Origin: Cyclobacteriaceae bacterium | GTDB lineage: Bacteria > Bacteroidota > Bacteroidia > Cytophagales > Cyclobacteriaceae | DNA: 11,135 bases | Reading direction: 5' to 3' | Assembly (NCBI GenBank): GCA_030589835.1 | Contig: JAUUZS010000077.1 | Span: 1 to 11,135, forward strand | Shown here: positions 1-10,043 of the stretch, one piece after another | Layout: the number at the start of each line of letters is the position of its first letter | How positions within the stretch are numbered: the stretch's first letter is position 1 | The notes under the pieces: model-generated | Databases searched by the model: none | The model's input: only the letters and a program-made list of their open reading frames with translations | Told to the model about the DNA's origin: nothing | Program-made: the position numbers and the translations under genes

Positions 1-1214
1 CCAATAGCTAGAAGCGCCAAATCACATGGCAGATCCCTCTCTGTACCTGCTATCTCTATAAATTCCGGTTTGCCGGTATAACCAATTTCCCATTTGATAT
101 CGACTATGCGCAAGGATTTTACCTTACCGTTTTCATCTCCAATAAATTCTTTGGTCAGGATAGACCATTGGCGGTCAACCCCCTCTTCATGAGATGTAGA
201 AGTCCGAAGGATCATCGGATATTGTGGCCATGGATCCTTATCAGATCTGTCGAGTGGCGGCTTGGCTAGCAATTCTATTTGCGTTACAGACTTTGCCTTG
301 TGCCTTTTCGATGTCCCTACACAGTCAGAGCCGGTATCTCCCCCACCAATCACCAAAACATGCTTACCTTTTGCAGAAATAGAAATGTCTTCGGGTATCT
401 CATCGCCTGCGACTCGCTTATTTTGCTGAGTCAGGAAATCCATAGCATAATGAACGCCGTCTAATTTTCGTCCCCTGATTTTCAGGTTTCTTGGTTTTGT
501 TGATCCACCGCAAAGTACCACTGCATCCACCTCATGGATCAGCGTGTAAAATGCCAGATCGGTTCCTACATTTATTTTGGTTTTGAAGGTAATGCCTTCA
601 GCTTTCATGATTTCCAGCCTTCGGTCAATAATATTCTTTTCCAGTTTGAAATCAGGTATTCCATAACGCAGCAACCCTCCTATTCGATCTGAGCGTTCAA
701 ATACAATAACTGTATGTCCTGCTTTATTGAGCTGCGCTGCAGCAGCAAGACCGGCAGGGCCAGATCCCACTATGGCAACTTTCTTTCCACTTCTATATTT
801 TGGAACATTTGGCTTCATCAAACCAAGGCTGTACGCCTTTTCGATGATCATTTTCTCGATGTGCTCAATGGTCACAGGCGGTTTGTTGATGCCTAAAACA
901 CAAGATGATTCACACGGTGCAGGGCAAATTCTTCCGGTAAATTCTGGGAAATTATTTGTGCTCTGCAATATTTCTATAGCTAATTCCCAATCTTCATTGT
1001 ACACCGCATCATTGAAATCCGGAATGATATTTCCTAACGGACAACCTGTATGACAAAAAGGAACTCCACAATCCATGCATCTTGCCGCCTGCTGATTGGT
1101 CTTTTTATCACCAAGGTCAAGAAACAACTCCTGATAATCGTTGATCCTTGTTTTGGGATCCCTTTTGCCCGGTAACTCCCTGTCAAATTCTAAAAATCCT
1201 GTTGGTTTTCCCAT
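1..1214 (-). CDS. gltD: Glutamate synthase small (beta) subunit, 3' end beyond window
   Basis: This is the FAD- and NADPH-binding subunit of glutamate synthase. It passes electrons from NADPH to GltB, which makes two glutamates from glutamine and 2-oxoglutarate. The frame is open from ATG at 1214 to the window edge, giving 404 complete codons of roughly 490 expected, so only the C-terminal end is missing. Cysteines 46, 49, 54 and 58 (CMDCGVPFCHTGC) and 97, 101 and 105 (CPAPCESSC) fit the N-terminal 4Fe-4S cluster region. A first dinucleotide motif, VAIVGSGPAGLA, starts near residue 146 and binds FAD. A second, VLVIGGGDTGSDC, near 286 binds NADPH. The start lies 8 bases after the gltB stop, which implies one mRNA and probable translational coupling. 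No strong Shine-Dalgarno is visible. Family assignment is secure, and nothing appears broken. Confidence 0.96.
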   Translation of the reverse strand, partial: MGKPTGFLEFDRELPGKRDPKTRINDYQELFLDLGDKKTNQQAARCMDCGVPFCHTGCPLGNIIPDFNDAVYNEDWELAIEILQSTNNFPEFTGRICPAPCESSCVLGINKPPVTIEHIEKMIIEKAYSLGLMKPNVPKYRSGKKVAIVGSGPAGLAAAAQLNKAGHTVIVFERSDRIGGLLRYGIPDFKLEKNIIDRRLEIMKAEGITFKTKINVGTDLAFYTLIHEVDAVVLCGGSTKPRNLKIRGRKLDGVHYAMDFLTQQNKRVAGDEIPEDISISAKGKHVLVIGGGDTGSDCVGTSKRHKAKSVTQIELLAKPPLDRSDKDPWPQYPMILRTSTSHEEGVDRQWSILTKEFIGDENGKVKSLRIVDIKWEIGYTGKPEFIEIAGTERDLPCDLALLAI

Positions 1215-1222
1215 TGATCTAA

Positions 1223-4200
1223 TTAAATAGCTTCTTCTAGTTTTTCTTTTCTTTCTAACAACACGCGCTTGTAATCCCGTGGCATTACTTTAACGAAAGT
1301 TGACAGCGAATTTTTCCAATCATCAAGAATTGCCTTTGCTACAGTACTCTTTGTGTAATTATAATGATTTTCTATGAGCTCATTGAGTGTTGTGATATCC
1401 TCATATTCCATCTCATCAAAATCAACTAGCTCTTTGTTGCAGTAATCGTCAAACTTGCCCGATTTGTCATACACATAAGCAATACCTCCGCTCATACCGG
1501 CAGCAAAGTTTCGGCCTGTCTCTCCGAGAATTACGGCTATTCCTCCGGTCATGTATTCGCAACCATGATCTCCAACTCCTTCAACAACCGCTTTTGCACC
1601 GGAGTTTCTCACACAGAACCGTTCTCCTGCCTGACCCCGGATATAAGCTTCGCCTGTGGTGGCGCCATAAAATGCCACATTACCAATAATAATATGTTCT
1701 TCAGGAATAAAGCTTACTTTCCGATCGGGATACACGATGAGCTGAGCGCCCGACAATCCTTTTCCGAAATAATCGTTGGCTTCACCTTCCAATTCAAATC
1801 GAATTCCCTTCGCTCCAAAAGCGCCAAAGCTCTGGCCTGCCGACCCCCTTAATTTAATATCTATGGTGCCATCAGGCAATCCTTTGCTCCCATAAACCTT
1901 CGAAAGTTCATTTGAAAGAATGGCCCCAACTGATCTGTTTATATTGATAATATCATATGATGCCTTAATTGCTTCCCCTTCATCCAAGGCTGGTTTGGCC
2001 GCTTCGAGTAATTTCCAGTCAAGGGCAAGATCCAATTCATGATCCTGATCAATACTACAATAAATCCCTGTGGTTTCAGCTGCCGGCTCTTTGTAACAAA
2101 CGGGACTTAGATCTAAAGTCTTTGCTTTCCAATGGCTAATGTCTTTTCTCATTTTCAGCACATCTGCCTGTCCAATCATTTCATCAACAGTACTGAAACC
2201 AAGCTCTGCCATGATCTCTCTCAAATCCTCTGCGAGGAACATGAAAAGATTCACCACATGCTCTGCCTTTCCAGAAAACAGTTTTCTGAGCTCTTTGTTT
2301 TGGGTGGCAATTCCTACAGGGCAGGTATTCAAATGACACTTACGCATCATGATGCACCCTTCCGTGATAAGCGCTGCAGTGGCTACTCCCCATTCTTCAG
2401 CGCCCAAAAGCGCTGCAATTGCGATATCTCTTCCGGTTTTTATCTGACCGTCTGTTTGGACAACAATCCGGTCTCTTAATTTATTCTTAACCAGTGTCTG
2501 ATGTGTTTCAGAAAGGCCAAGTTCCCATGGTAAACCGGCATGCTTTATAGAGCTGATTGGTGAAGCGCCCGTTCCTCCATCATAACCTGAGATTAAAACT
2601 ACATCTGCTTTAGCTTTTGCAACACCTGCTGCAATCGTACCTACTCCGGCTTCCGAAACCAACTTTACATTTATCCTTGCTTCCCTGTTGGCATTTTTTA
2701 AATCGTGAATTAACTGGGCAAGATCCTCAATAGAATAAATGTCGTGATGAGGTGGCGGAGAAATTAATCCTACTCCGGGAGTTGAATTTCTTACCCTTCC
2801 TATCCAGTCGTCTACTTTGTGCCCTGGCAACTGACCGCCTTCTCCCGGCTTTGCCCCCTGGGCCATTTTTATTTGCAGTTCGCTCGCATTTGTCAGGTAA
2901 TTGCTGGTAACTCCAAAACGACCCGATGCAATTTGCTTGATCGCCGATCGCTCCCAATCTCCATTCTCCTTTCTTTCAAATCTCAACTCATCTTCTCCTC
3001 CTTCACCACTATTGCTTTTGCCTCCTATTCTGTTCATGGCAATGGCAAGTGTAGAGTGAGCTTCGTGCGAAATAGACCCGAATGACATCGCACCGGTAGC
3101 AAACCTTTTAAATATATTTTCTTTTGGTTCTACCTCTTCCAGAGAGATCGAATTCCTTTTTTTAAATTTTAACAACCCTCTTAAGGTAGCTGCCTTTTTT
3201 GTTTGATCATTGACTTTTTCAGCATACTGCTTATAAATCTGATAATTTCCCTGCCGGGTTGCCTGCTGCAATAATTGGATGGTTTCCGGATTGAACAAAT
3301 GATACTCACCTCTTCTTTTCCATTGATACACACCTCCAACTTCAAGCTGCTGCTTCACTTGGAGCTTATCCGGGAAAGCCAGCTTATGTCTAACTAAAAC
3401 CTCTTTTGCAATTTCATCAAATCCCAAACCCCCAATTCTTGATACCGTTCTGGTAAAACATTTATCGATGACCTTAGTATGGATACCTACCGCTTCAAAA
3501 ATCTGAGCCCCCTGATAAGATTGTATGGTAGAAATTCCCATTTTTGAGAAAATCTTTAACAAGCCATAATTTATCGCTTCAATGTAACTGTCGAAAATCT
3601 CCATCTTATCCATGCCTTTGGTAAAGACATTTTTAAGCTTCAGGTCATAAAGCGTTTCGAAAGTGAGGTATGGATTTATCGCACTAGCGCCATAGCCAAT
3701 TAAAGCGGCATAGTGATGGGTCTCTCTCACATCGCCGGCTTCTACCACAATACCACAATTTACCCTTAATCCTTTTTTGATCAAATGATGATGAACGGCT
3801 CCTGTAGCTAGCAGAGAAGGAATTGACGCCCTTTCATTGCTCATTTTCCGGTCAGAAAGAATCACCACATTAATCCCATATCTGGCAGCATTTTCGGCGT
3901 TATAACAGATATGGTCTATGGCATCTTCCAGTGTATCTTCCTTGCCATGGGCATCAAACGTGATATCAATAACTTTTGACTTAAAAAATGGACTATCTAA
4001 AGTTCTTATTTTTTCAAGCTGCCTGTTTTTTAGGATTGGCTGATCAATATAAATATGCCTGCAATGTTCCGGTGTGGCATCCAGGATATTTTTTGTGCTT
4101 CCAAAACTTGTTTTCAATGACATTACCAATCTTTCCCGGATTGGATCAATCGGAGGATTACTTACCTGGGCAAATAATTGCTTGAAATAATTTGAAAGGT

Positions 4201-5740
4201 GCTGACTTTGATCTGAAAGAATTGCCAAAGGAGTATCCGCTCCCATAGATCCGATGGGTTCGATTTTCTTTTCAACCATAGGTTGGAAAATCACCTTCAT
4301 ATCTTCACTGGTAAATCCCTGAGCTATTTGACGCTTCAGGAGGTTTTCCTGATCAAAAGTAAACTCATAATCTTCCTTAATAGGCAAATTACGAATTGGA
4401 ATCTGGTTTTCATTCAACCATTTTCTATACGGCTGCCGATTACAGATATCCTTTTTCAGCTCGTCATCACTGATAATCCTACCTTGAGCGAGGTCAGCGA
4501 CAAACATTTTGCCGGGCTGAAGACGGCCCTTCAGGATTACTTTTGATTGATCAACAGGAAGTGCCCCCGCTTCAGAAGCCATGACCAGTTTGTCATCTGA
4601 GGTGAGGCAAAATCTCGATGGCCTCAATCCATTTCTATCCAGGGTAGCGCCTACCAAGTTTCCATCTGTAAAACAAATCGAAGCAGGGCCATCCCATGGC
4701 TCCATAATGGAAGCATGATATTCATAAAATGCCCGCTTGTCATCAGACATCAGGTTATTCTCTTGCCAGGCCTCAGGAATCGCCATCATAATGGCATGCG
4801 CTATGGGCCTTCCCCCCAATGCCAGGATTTCGATCATACTGTCCAGGTTGGCAGAATCTGAATGCTCAGGATCACAAATCGGTAACAACCTGGCGATGTC
4901 TTCTTTGCTAAAGTTGCTGGACTCCATAAGGGATTCCTTGGAACTCATCCAGTTTACATTGCCGCGAATGGTGTTAATCTCACCATTGTGTGCTATAAAT
5001 TTGAAAGGTTGCGCAAGCTTCCACTTAGGAAATGTATTGGTAGAAAATCTTGAATGAACCAGCGCCAGGGCAGTTGTTAGTCTTTTATCTGTAAGATCCG
5101 GATAATACCCGGCCAATTGATCTGTACGTAGCTGGCCTTTATATGCTATGGTTTTATGTGAGAAAGAAACGAAATAAAATTCACCGTTATTTCCTTCTAC
5201 ATTATGCCCAATAAAGTGTGTTGTATATTTTTTGAGCACAAAGATTTTTCGTTCAAACTCCAACGGATCGGTAATCGTTTTATGCTTTACAAAAACCTGC
5301 TCGATTTTAGGCTCTAATGATTTGGCGGTGGCTCCAATGCTACTATTGTCAGTAGGAACTTCTCTATACCCGATCAGTTCAAATCCTAATTCTCCAATAT
5401 GCTTGTTTAGGATGTATTTGCACTCTTGTCTTATTTCCTCATCAGCGGGAAAGAAAATCATCCCTACACCATACGATCCAAAATCCGGCAATTCAAAGCC
5501 GAGTTTGGCACATTCTTCTTTCAGAAAATCATGGGGGTTTTGAATTAATATCCCTGCTCCATCGCCCGTTTCAGGTTCACAGCCACAGCCACCACGATGC
5601 TCCATGTTCATCAGCATGGTCAATGCATCTTGTACATTTTCATGTGATTTTTTACCCTTTAAATTTGCGACAAAACCAATTCCACAAGCATCATGTTCCA
5701 TGCTTGGAACATACATTCCTTTATTTTCTCTAGTGTTCAT
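1223..5740 (-). CDS. gltB: Glutamate synthase large (alpha) subunit
   Basis: This is the catalytic subunit of glutamate synthase: it hydrolyses glutamine and transfers the ammonia through an internal tunnel to 2-oxoglutarate at FMN. From ATG 5740 it is 1505 residues, the usual length. A short propeptide precedes Cys19 in EHDACGIGF, which becomes the N-terminal nucleophile of the class II glutamine amidotransferase domain (about 19-420). The central domain (about 460-770) includes [14 protein letters not shown]. The FMN synthase domain (about 820-1190) has NSGEGGEDE near 909. Cys1129, 1135 and 1140 (CX5CX4C, in [15 protein letters not shown]) hold the 3Fe-4S cluster. The C-terminal GXGXG beta-helix (about 1245-1430) includes [18 protein letters not shown] two codons upstream (5746) is open but a weaker start. 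An ATG at 5716, directly after AAAGGA, would leave only eight propeptide residues. First gene of gltB-gltD. Confidence 0.97.
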   Translation of the reverse strand: MNTRENKGMYVPSMEHDACGIGFVANLKGKKSHENVQDALTMLMNMEHRGGCGCEPETGDGAGILIQNPHDFLKEECAKLGFELPDFGSYGVGMIFFPADEEIRQECKYILNKHIGELGFELIGYREVPTDNSSIGATAKSLEPKIEQVFVKHKTITDPLEFERKIFVLKKYTTHFIGHNVEGNNGEFYFVSFSHKTIAYKGQLRTDQLAGYYPDLTDKRLTTALALVHSRFSTNTFPKWKLAQPFKFIAHNGEINTIRGNVNWMSSKESLMESSNFSKEDIARLLPICDPEHSDSANLDSMIEILALGGRPIAHAIMMAIPEAWQENNLMSDDKRAFYEYHASIMEPWDGPASICFTDGNLVGATLDRNGLRPSRFCLTSDDKLVMASEAGALPVDQSKVILKGRLQPGKMFVADLAQGRIISDDELKKDICNRQPYRKWLNENQIPIRNLPIKEDYEFTFDQENLLKRQIAQGFTSEDMKVIFQPMVEKKIEPIGSMGADTPLAILSDQSQHLSNYFKQLFAQVSNPPIDPIRERLVMSLKTSFGSTKNILDATPEHCRHIYIDQPILKNRQLEKIRTLDSPFFKSKVIDITFDAHGKEDTLEDAIDHICYNAENAARYGINVVILSDRKMSNERASIPSLLATGAVHHHLIKKGLRVNCGIVVEAGDVRETHHYAALIGYGASAINPYLTFETLYDLKLKNVFTKGMDKMEIFDSYIEAINYGLLKIFSKMGISTIQSYQGAQIFEAVGIHTKVIDKCFTRTVSRIGGLGFDEIAKEVLVRHKLAFPDKLQVKQQLEVGGVYQWKRRGEYHLFNPETIQLLQQATRQGNYQIYKQYAEKVNDQTKKAATLRGLLKFKKRNSISLEEVEPKENIFKRFATGAMSFGSISHEAHSTLAIAMNRIGGKSNSGEGGEDELRFERKENGDWERSAIKQIASGRFGVTSNYLTNASELQIKMAQGAKPGEGGQLPGHKVDDWIGRVRNSTPGVGLISPPPHHDIYSIEDLAQLIHDLKNANREARINVKLVSEAGVGTIAAGVAKAKADVVLISGYDGGTGASPISSIKHAGLPWELGLSETHQTLVKNKLRDRIVVQTDGQIKTGRDIAIAALLGAEEWGVATAALITEGCIMMRKCHLNTCPVGIATQNKELRKLFSGKAEHVVNLFMFLAEDLREIMAELGFSTVDEMIGQADVLKMRKDISHWKAKTLDLSPVCYKEPAAETTGIYCSIDQDHELDLALDWKLLEAAKPALDEGEAIKASYDIININRSVGAILSNELSKVYGSKGLPDGTIDIKLRGSAGQSFGAFGAKGIRFELEGEANDYFGKGLSGAQLIVYPDRKVSFIPEEHIIIGNVAFYGATTGEAYIRGQAGERFCVRNSGAKAVVEGVGDHGCEYMTGGIAVILGETGRNFAAGMSGGIAYVYDKSGKFDDYCNKELVDFDEMEYEDITTLNELIENHYNYTKSTVAKAILDDWKNSLSTFVKVMPRDYKRVLLERKEKLEEAI

Positions 5741-5882
5741 TCTCAATTTGATAGAATCTTTTAGTTTACCCCCTTTTGAGAGAAGCTTATTTATTCCAGT
5801 TCGTATGCAATAAAATTTATTGCTGATAAAAAAATATCCGATTTGGATGAAGTGCTAAGAAGGTCCATTAGGATCAACTTAG

Positions 5883-5913
5883 AAAAATTACGAGCCTGTA
5901 AAAATAGTCAAAA
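5883..5913 (-). promoter_or_regulatory. gltB: Candidate gltB promoter (Bacteroidota type)
   Basis: On the minus strand TTTTG (5913-5909) lies 18 bases before TAATTTTT (5890-5883). The latter matches seven of eight positions counted against the Bacteroidota -7 consensus TAnnTTTG. Transcription would start near 5877, leaving a leader of about 135 bases before the gltB ATG. The region is AT-rich, so chance matches are likely. Confidence 0.33.
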
Positions 5914-5928
5914 TTCTCGAACTATTTT
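5901..5928. repeat. Inverted repeat overlapping the gltB -33 element, possible operator
   Basis: AAAATAGT (5901-5908) and ACTATTTT (5921-5928) are exact reverse complements around a 12-base spacer. One bulged base lets the arms grow to GTAAAAATAGT and ACTATTTTAC. It covers the upstream half of the proposed gltB promoter, where a dimeric regulator could act. The arms are AT-rich, and no U-tract suggests a terminator. Confidence 0.35.
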
Positions 5929-5961
5929 ACTGATTTCACAAAAAATCTAAAATATATTAGA

Positions 5962-6000
5962 CGAAAAAGCCTGAATTGCCATATAAACTGTTACAATTCA
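5962..6000 (-). terminator. Possible terminator after the aminotransferase gene
   Basis: Starting 22 bases past the aminotransferase stop codon, the minus strand reads TGAATTG, 15 bases, CAATTCA, then GGCTTTTTCG. This is a 7-bp stem followed by a short T-run. The stem is AT-rich and the loop long, so it is a weak intrinsic terminator at best. Its position between two independently promoted genes fits the role. Confidence 0.35.
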
Positions 6001-6022
6001 CATTTTTGTTTGTATTTATTTT

Positions 6023-7210
6023 TCACTCTTTTTCATCCAATACCTCTTTCAAAATCGATATTATTTGATCTGCTTCATCGCGTGTAAGGATAAGAGGAGG
6101 CACCAAACGGATCACATGCATTGCCGTACAGCTGACGAGCAAACCTTTTTCCATTAGGTTTAAAGCTATCGATCGGCATGGCGATCCAAAATCAATTCCG
6201 ATCATTAATCCAACTCCTCGAACTTCTTTGATTGCTTTATAATTTTTTGCCAGCTCGGTGATTTGATTTAATAAATAGGTTCCAACAGTTTTAGTATTTT
6301 CCAATAGATTTTCTTCCAGGATCACTTCAAGGTTTGCCAATGCTGCCGCACAGACTAATGGATTGCCTCCAAAGGTAGACCCATGGTCACCCGGAACAAG
6401 AACGGATGCCGCTTCACCCTTAGCCAAAATTGCACCTATTGGCACTCCAGATCCTAAGCCTTTTGCCAGCGTGATGATGTCCGGGCTGATATTGAAATGT
6501 TCATAGGAAAACATTTTTCCCGTTCGGCCCATCCCGGTTTGAATTTCATCCACGACAAGAATAATATCCTTTTTCTTACAAATCGTACCAATTTTTTTAA
6601 GGAAATTTTTATTTCCAATATTTATACCCCCTTCGCCCTGGATGCACTCCACAAAAATTGCCCTGCTGCTTTCATCAATTTGATCTAGTGCTTTAATGTC
6701 ATTGTAAGGCAATTCCTTGAATCCTTCCGGCAAGGGACCAAATCCCTTTTGAAAGGCTTCTTTTCCCATGGTAATGGAGGTGATTGATCTGCCATGGAAA
6801 CACCCCGAAAAATAAATGATTGATCCGGTTTTCCCTTTTTGATCACTCAGCTTTCTGGCCATCTTAATCGCGCCTTCGTTGGCTTCCAATCCTGAATTGC
6901 AGAAAAATACCCGATCAAACCCTGTAACCTCAGTTATCAGTTTGGCAAGAGTACTCTGCGGAATATTATGGTATAGGTTTGAAATATGAATCAGGCTTTC
7001 CGCCTGATCCTGAATTGCTTTCACTACTTTTGGATGGCAATGCCCTACATTATTTACTGCAATACCTGCCAAGGCATCGAGGTATTCTTTTCCTTCCGTA
7101 TCATACACTTTTGTCCCCTTTCCCTTGATAAGTGTTAATGGAAAGCGCCGATACGTTTGGAATTGCTTTTCCTCATATAGATTTTGAATGGTATCGTGTA
7201 ATGCAGCCAT
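6023..7210 (-). CDS. argD: Class III PLP aminotransferase, acetylornithine/ornithine type
   Basis: This is a fold-type I, class III aminotransferase of 395 residues, the normal ArgD length. The nearest match by motif is acetylornithine aminotransferase, which swaps an amino group between glutamate/2-oxoglutarate and N-acetylornithine in arginine synthesis. Visible motifs are NSGLEANEGAIK (105-116, phosphate binding), FHGRS (138-142), DEIQTGMGRTGK (221-232, with Asp221 for the pyridine nitrogen), the PLP lysine Lys250 in LAKGLGSGVPIGA, and GSTFGGNP (277-284). The ATG at 7210 is the first in frame and gives the expected N-terminus, though it has no Shine-Dalgarno. No other arginine gene is in the window, so ornithine, succinylornithine or another omega-amino substrate cannot be excluded. 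Its glutamate link suits the gltBD neighbour, but a terminator-like hairpin and 282 bases separate them. The family is certain; the substrate is not. Confidence 0.8.
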   Translation of the reverse strand: MAALHDTIQNLYEEKQFQTYRRFPLTLIKGKGTKVYDTEGKEYLDALAGIAVNNVGHCHPKVVKAIQDQAESLIHISNLYHNIPQSTLAKLITEVTGFDRVFFCNSGLEANEGAIKMARKLSDQKGKTGSIIYFSGCFHGRSITSITMGKEAFQKGFGPLPEGFKELPYNDIKALDQIDESSRAIFVECIQGEGGINIGNKNFLKKIGTICKKKDIILVVDEIQTGMGRTGKMFSYEHFNISPDIITLAKGLGSGVPIGAILAKGEAASVLVPGDHGSTFGGNPLVCAAALANLEVILEENLLENTKTVGTYLLNQITELAKNYKAIKEVRGVGLMIGIDFGSPCRSIALNLMEKGLLVSCTAMHVIRLVPPLILTRDEADQIISILKEVLDEKE

Positions 7211-7235
7211 AGTAGTTTTTATAATAATTTATTCG

Positions 7236-7255
7236 ACATGTCGATTACATGTCAA
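7236..7255 (-). repeat. Tandem GACATGT repeat, possible operator of the aminotransferase gene
   Basis: On the minus strand TTGACATGT is followed by TCGACATGT, starting 11 bases later, about one helical turn. The second copy sits in a perfect 10-base palindrome, CGACATGTCG (7234-7243). It lies 24 bases upstream of the aminotransferase ATG and next to the predicted transcription start, a typical place for a repressor site. No regulator can be named. Confidence 0.35.
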
Positions 7256-7262
7256 CATTCTG

Positions 7263-7270
7263 CGAAGATA
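7263..7270 (-). promoter_or_regulatory. Candidate -7 promoter element of the aminotransferase gene
   Basis: TATCTTCG on the minus strand differs by one base from TAnnTTTG. No convincing TTTG lies about 20 bases upstream, so the call is weak. A start near 7257 would put the GACATGT repeats at the beginning of the transcript. Confidence 0.25.
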
Positions 7271-7375
7271 ACAATTATTAAAAAATTATTGAAGCATTAA
7301 AATCGCTATATCAAATTTTCGTGGAGATTAGGAATTTAATCTTCCAGATTGCTTCCGCTTTCCAAGTAGCTTAAG

Positions 7376-8419
7376 TTAAGCCGATTCTTTTTGCCTTAGA
7401 GCATTGGCATAAAAACCATTGATAGCGATTGTCAGCTTTTCAAATTCCAGCAAAAAACCATCATGACCATAATACGAGTCTATCTCATCGTACACTGCTC
7501 CTTCAACATGTTCTGCCAAGAATTTTTGCTCTACCGTAGGAAAAAGGATGTCGTTATCGATACCCAAAAACAAACTTTTAGCTTTTATCCTTTTCAAGGC
7601 GCTTTCCAAACCGCCTCTGTCTCTTCCTATATGTTGTGAATCCATCGCTTTCGAGATAATCCAATACGAGAATGCGTTGAAGCGCTCAGCCATTTTCTTG
7701 CCCTGATAGTTTTGGTAGGAAGCTGCTTTGAAATTCGTAAACACATCATCAGATTGTTCGTGCTGTTTGGTTTCATAGCACACATAATTCCGATAGGAAA
7801 GTAAACCTACAGCCCTTGCAGCTTTCATACCTTCCATTCCTGCCTTTTCATGGCTTTCTTTCCAGGTTTGGTCTGCCGCAATAGCCATGCGTTGGCTTTC
7901 ATTAAATGCGATAGCCCATGGGGAATGCTTTGCGTTGGCGCCAATAGCCACCAAATGGTCAAACAAATCCGGTTGCTTAACCGCCCATTCTATGGCTTGT
8001 TGCCCTCCCATCGAGCAACCAATAACGGTATGGATATGATCTATTTCCAGATGTTCCCTGACCAGTTCATAACTTCGTACAATGTCTTTATTGGTGACCA
8101 ATGGAAATTCATGAAAATAGGGCTCGCCTGTCTCCGGGTTTTCTGACAATGGCCCGGTAGAACCATAGCAACCTCCCAACATGTTCACACAGATCACAAA
8201 GTGTTTTTTTGGATCAAATAATTTGCCTCCTCCAAACAAACCGCTCCACCATTCCGTAAAATCTGAATTCCCGGAAAAGGCATGACATATCCAAATCACA
8301 TTACTTCTATCCGCATTTATTTTACCGAAAGTGGTATATAACAACTGAAGCTCGGAGAAATACTCCCCCGACTCCAATTGAAATTTCTGTTTATAGTTTA
8401 AGATCTTATTCGTTACCAT
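7376..8419 (-). CDS. metX: Homoserine O-acetyltransferase
   Basis: This alpha/beta-hydrolase-fold enzyme moves the acetyl group of acetyl-CoA to homoserine, giving the O-acetylhomoserine used by the MetY encoded just upstream. It has 347 residues. The family signatures are HAFSG (46-50), the stretch from LGGCYGSTGP (81-90), and the nucleophile elbow GCSMGG with Ser136. The catalytic Asp290 lies in IDNDILFP and His319 in GHDGF, completing the triad. Translation starts at ATG 8419, the first Met of the expected N-terminus, with no clear Shine-Dalgarno. It is the second gene of a metY-metX unit, so it probably shares SAM riboswitch control through the same transcript. Use of succinyl-CoA rather than acetyl-CoA cannot be fully excluded in this family, but pairing with a MetY-type enzyme favours acetyl. 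The 165 bases after it hold only a weak AGATTA/TAATCT hairpin (7325-7342) with no T-run. Confidence 0.92.
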   Translation of the reverse strand: MVTNKILNYKQKFQLESGEYFSELQLLYTTFGKINADRSNVIWICHAFSGNSDFTEWWSGLFGGGKLFDPKKHFVICVNMLGGCYGSTGPLSENPETGEPYFHEFPLVTNKDIVRSYELVREHLEIDHIHTVIGCSMGGQQAIEWAVKQPDLFDHLVAIGANAKHSPWAIAFNESQRMAIAADQTWKESHEKAGMEGMKAARAVGLLSYRNYVCYETKQHEQSDDVFTNFKAASYQNYQGKKMAERFNAFSYWIISKAMDSQHIGRDRGGLESALKRIKAKSLFLGIDNDILFPTVEQKFLAEHVEGAVYDEIDSYYGHDGFLLEFEKLTIAINGFYANALRQKESA

Positions 8420-8438
8420 CTATCTTATTGTTAGTTGC

Positions 8439-8470
8439 AAAATGTCGGTTCCTAATAAAAGAAATCGACA
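8439..8470 (-). other. Hairpin with short T-run between metY and metX
   Basis: The minus strand forms TGTCG / CGACA (8470-8466 with 8447-8443). It continues after one mismatch as TTTC / GGAA around an 8-base loop, and is followed at once by TTTT (8442-8439). It may be a leaky terminator or a processing site that lowers metX relative to metY. The stem is short and the T-run is only four bases. Confidence 0.35.
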
Positions 8471-8509
8471 AAGAGCAACATTTTACATTAAACCGTTCAC
8501 AATATCAGG

Positions 8510-9849
<1,340 letters not shown>

Positions 9850-9891
9850 TTCTCTGAATTTTCCTGAATGAGTGCAGGGCCACTCCTTGCC

Positions 9892-9934
9892 AAACAGCAT
9901 GTGAGATGCTTTACTGTTTAGCAGCAGCACATAC
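9892..9934 (-). promoter_or_regulatory. Possible attenuator: competing RNA helices at the leader ORF end
   Basis: Three pairings compete on the minus-strand RNA. GUAUGUG (9934-9928), covering the last Cys-Met-Cys codons of the leader frame, can pair with CACAUGC (9903-9897), with one G-U. AGCAU (9910-9906) can pair with AUGCU (9900-9896). AAACAG (9919-9914) can pair with CUGUUU (9897-9892). The first excludes the other two because they share bases. A ribosome halted on the Cys codons would block the first. This arrangement is typical of attenuation, but no T-run terminator follows. Confidence 0.35.
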
Positions 9935-10037
9935 AATTAAAACCCATCAGAATAGATTGCCTGAAATGCACACGCAATAAGGCATTATTCACATGGAATA
10001 ATTGCTCGCAAAATAAGGTACTTTGAATTCTTTTCAT
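9918..10037 (-). CDS. Putative cysteine-rich leader peptide upstream of metY
   Basis: A 39-codon frame runs from ATG 10037 to TAA 9918 inside the metY leader. It begins MKRIQSTLFC and ends GFNCMCCC, with five cysteines, four of them in the last five residues (TGT ATG TGC TGC TGC TAA). A GTG two codons upstream (10043) is also open, and the codon before it is TAA, so the frame starts right after the P1 helix of the SAM aptamer. AAGTGAG just before the ATG is a weak Shine-Dalgarno-like element. The stop lies 103 bases before metY. The product resembles no protein I know. It looks like an attenuation leader, in which cysteine shortage would stall the ribosome on terminal Cys codons; poly-Cys leader ORFs before sulfur genes are known in actinobacteria. 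A chance frame remains possible. Confidence 0.4.
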   Translation of the reverse strand: MKRIQSTLFCEQLFHVNNALLRVHFRQSILMGFNCMCCC

Positions 10038-10043
10038 GCTCAC

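Noticed and set aside
2727..2957. 76-codon minus-strand frame inside gltB
   Set aside because: It lies in another frame across the FMN domain of an intact gltB, and its Arg/Ser-rich composition is typical of a shadow frame.
4737..5057. 106-codon plus-strand frame opposite gltB
   Set aside because: It is antisense to conserved amidotransferase sequence, with no ribosome site or domain. The longer plus-strand frames elsewhere (for example 727-1053 opposite gltD) are the same kind of shadow.
5791..5868. 25-codon minus-strand frame in the gltB 5' region (starts MDLLSTSS, ends AYELE)
   Set aside because: It has no run of a regulatory amino acid, no ribosome site and ordinary AT-rich content. One such frame is expected by chance in 280 bases.
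7227..7256. Nine-codon minus-strand frame (MLTCNRHVE) before the aminotransferase gene
   Set aside because: It is too short, with only one Arg codon, and it coincides with the GACATGT repeats, which explain the sequence better.
7324..7343. AGATTA-6-TAATCT hairpin downstream of metX as a terminator
   Set aside because: The stem is short and AT-rich and is followed by ACGAAAATTTG, with no T-run.
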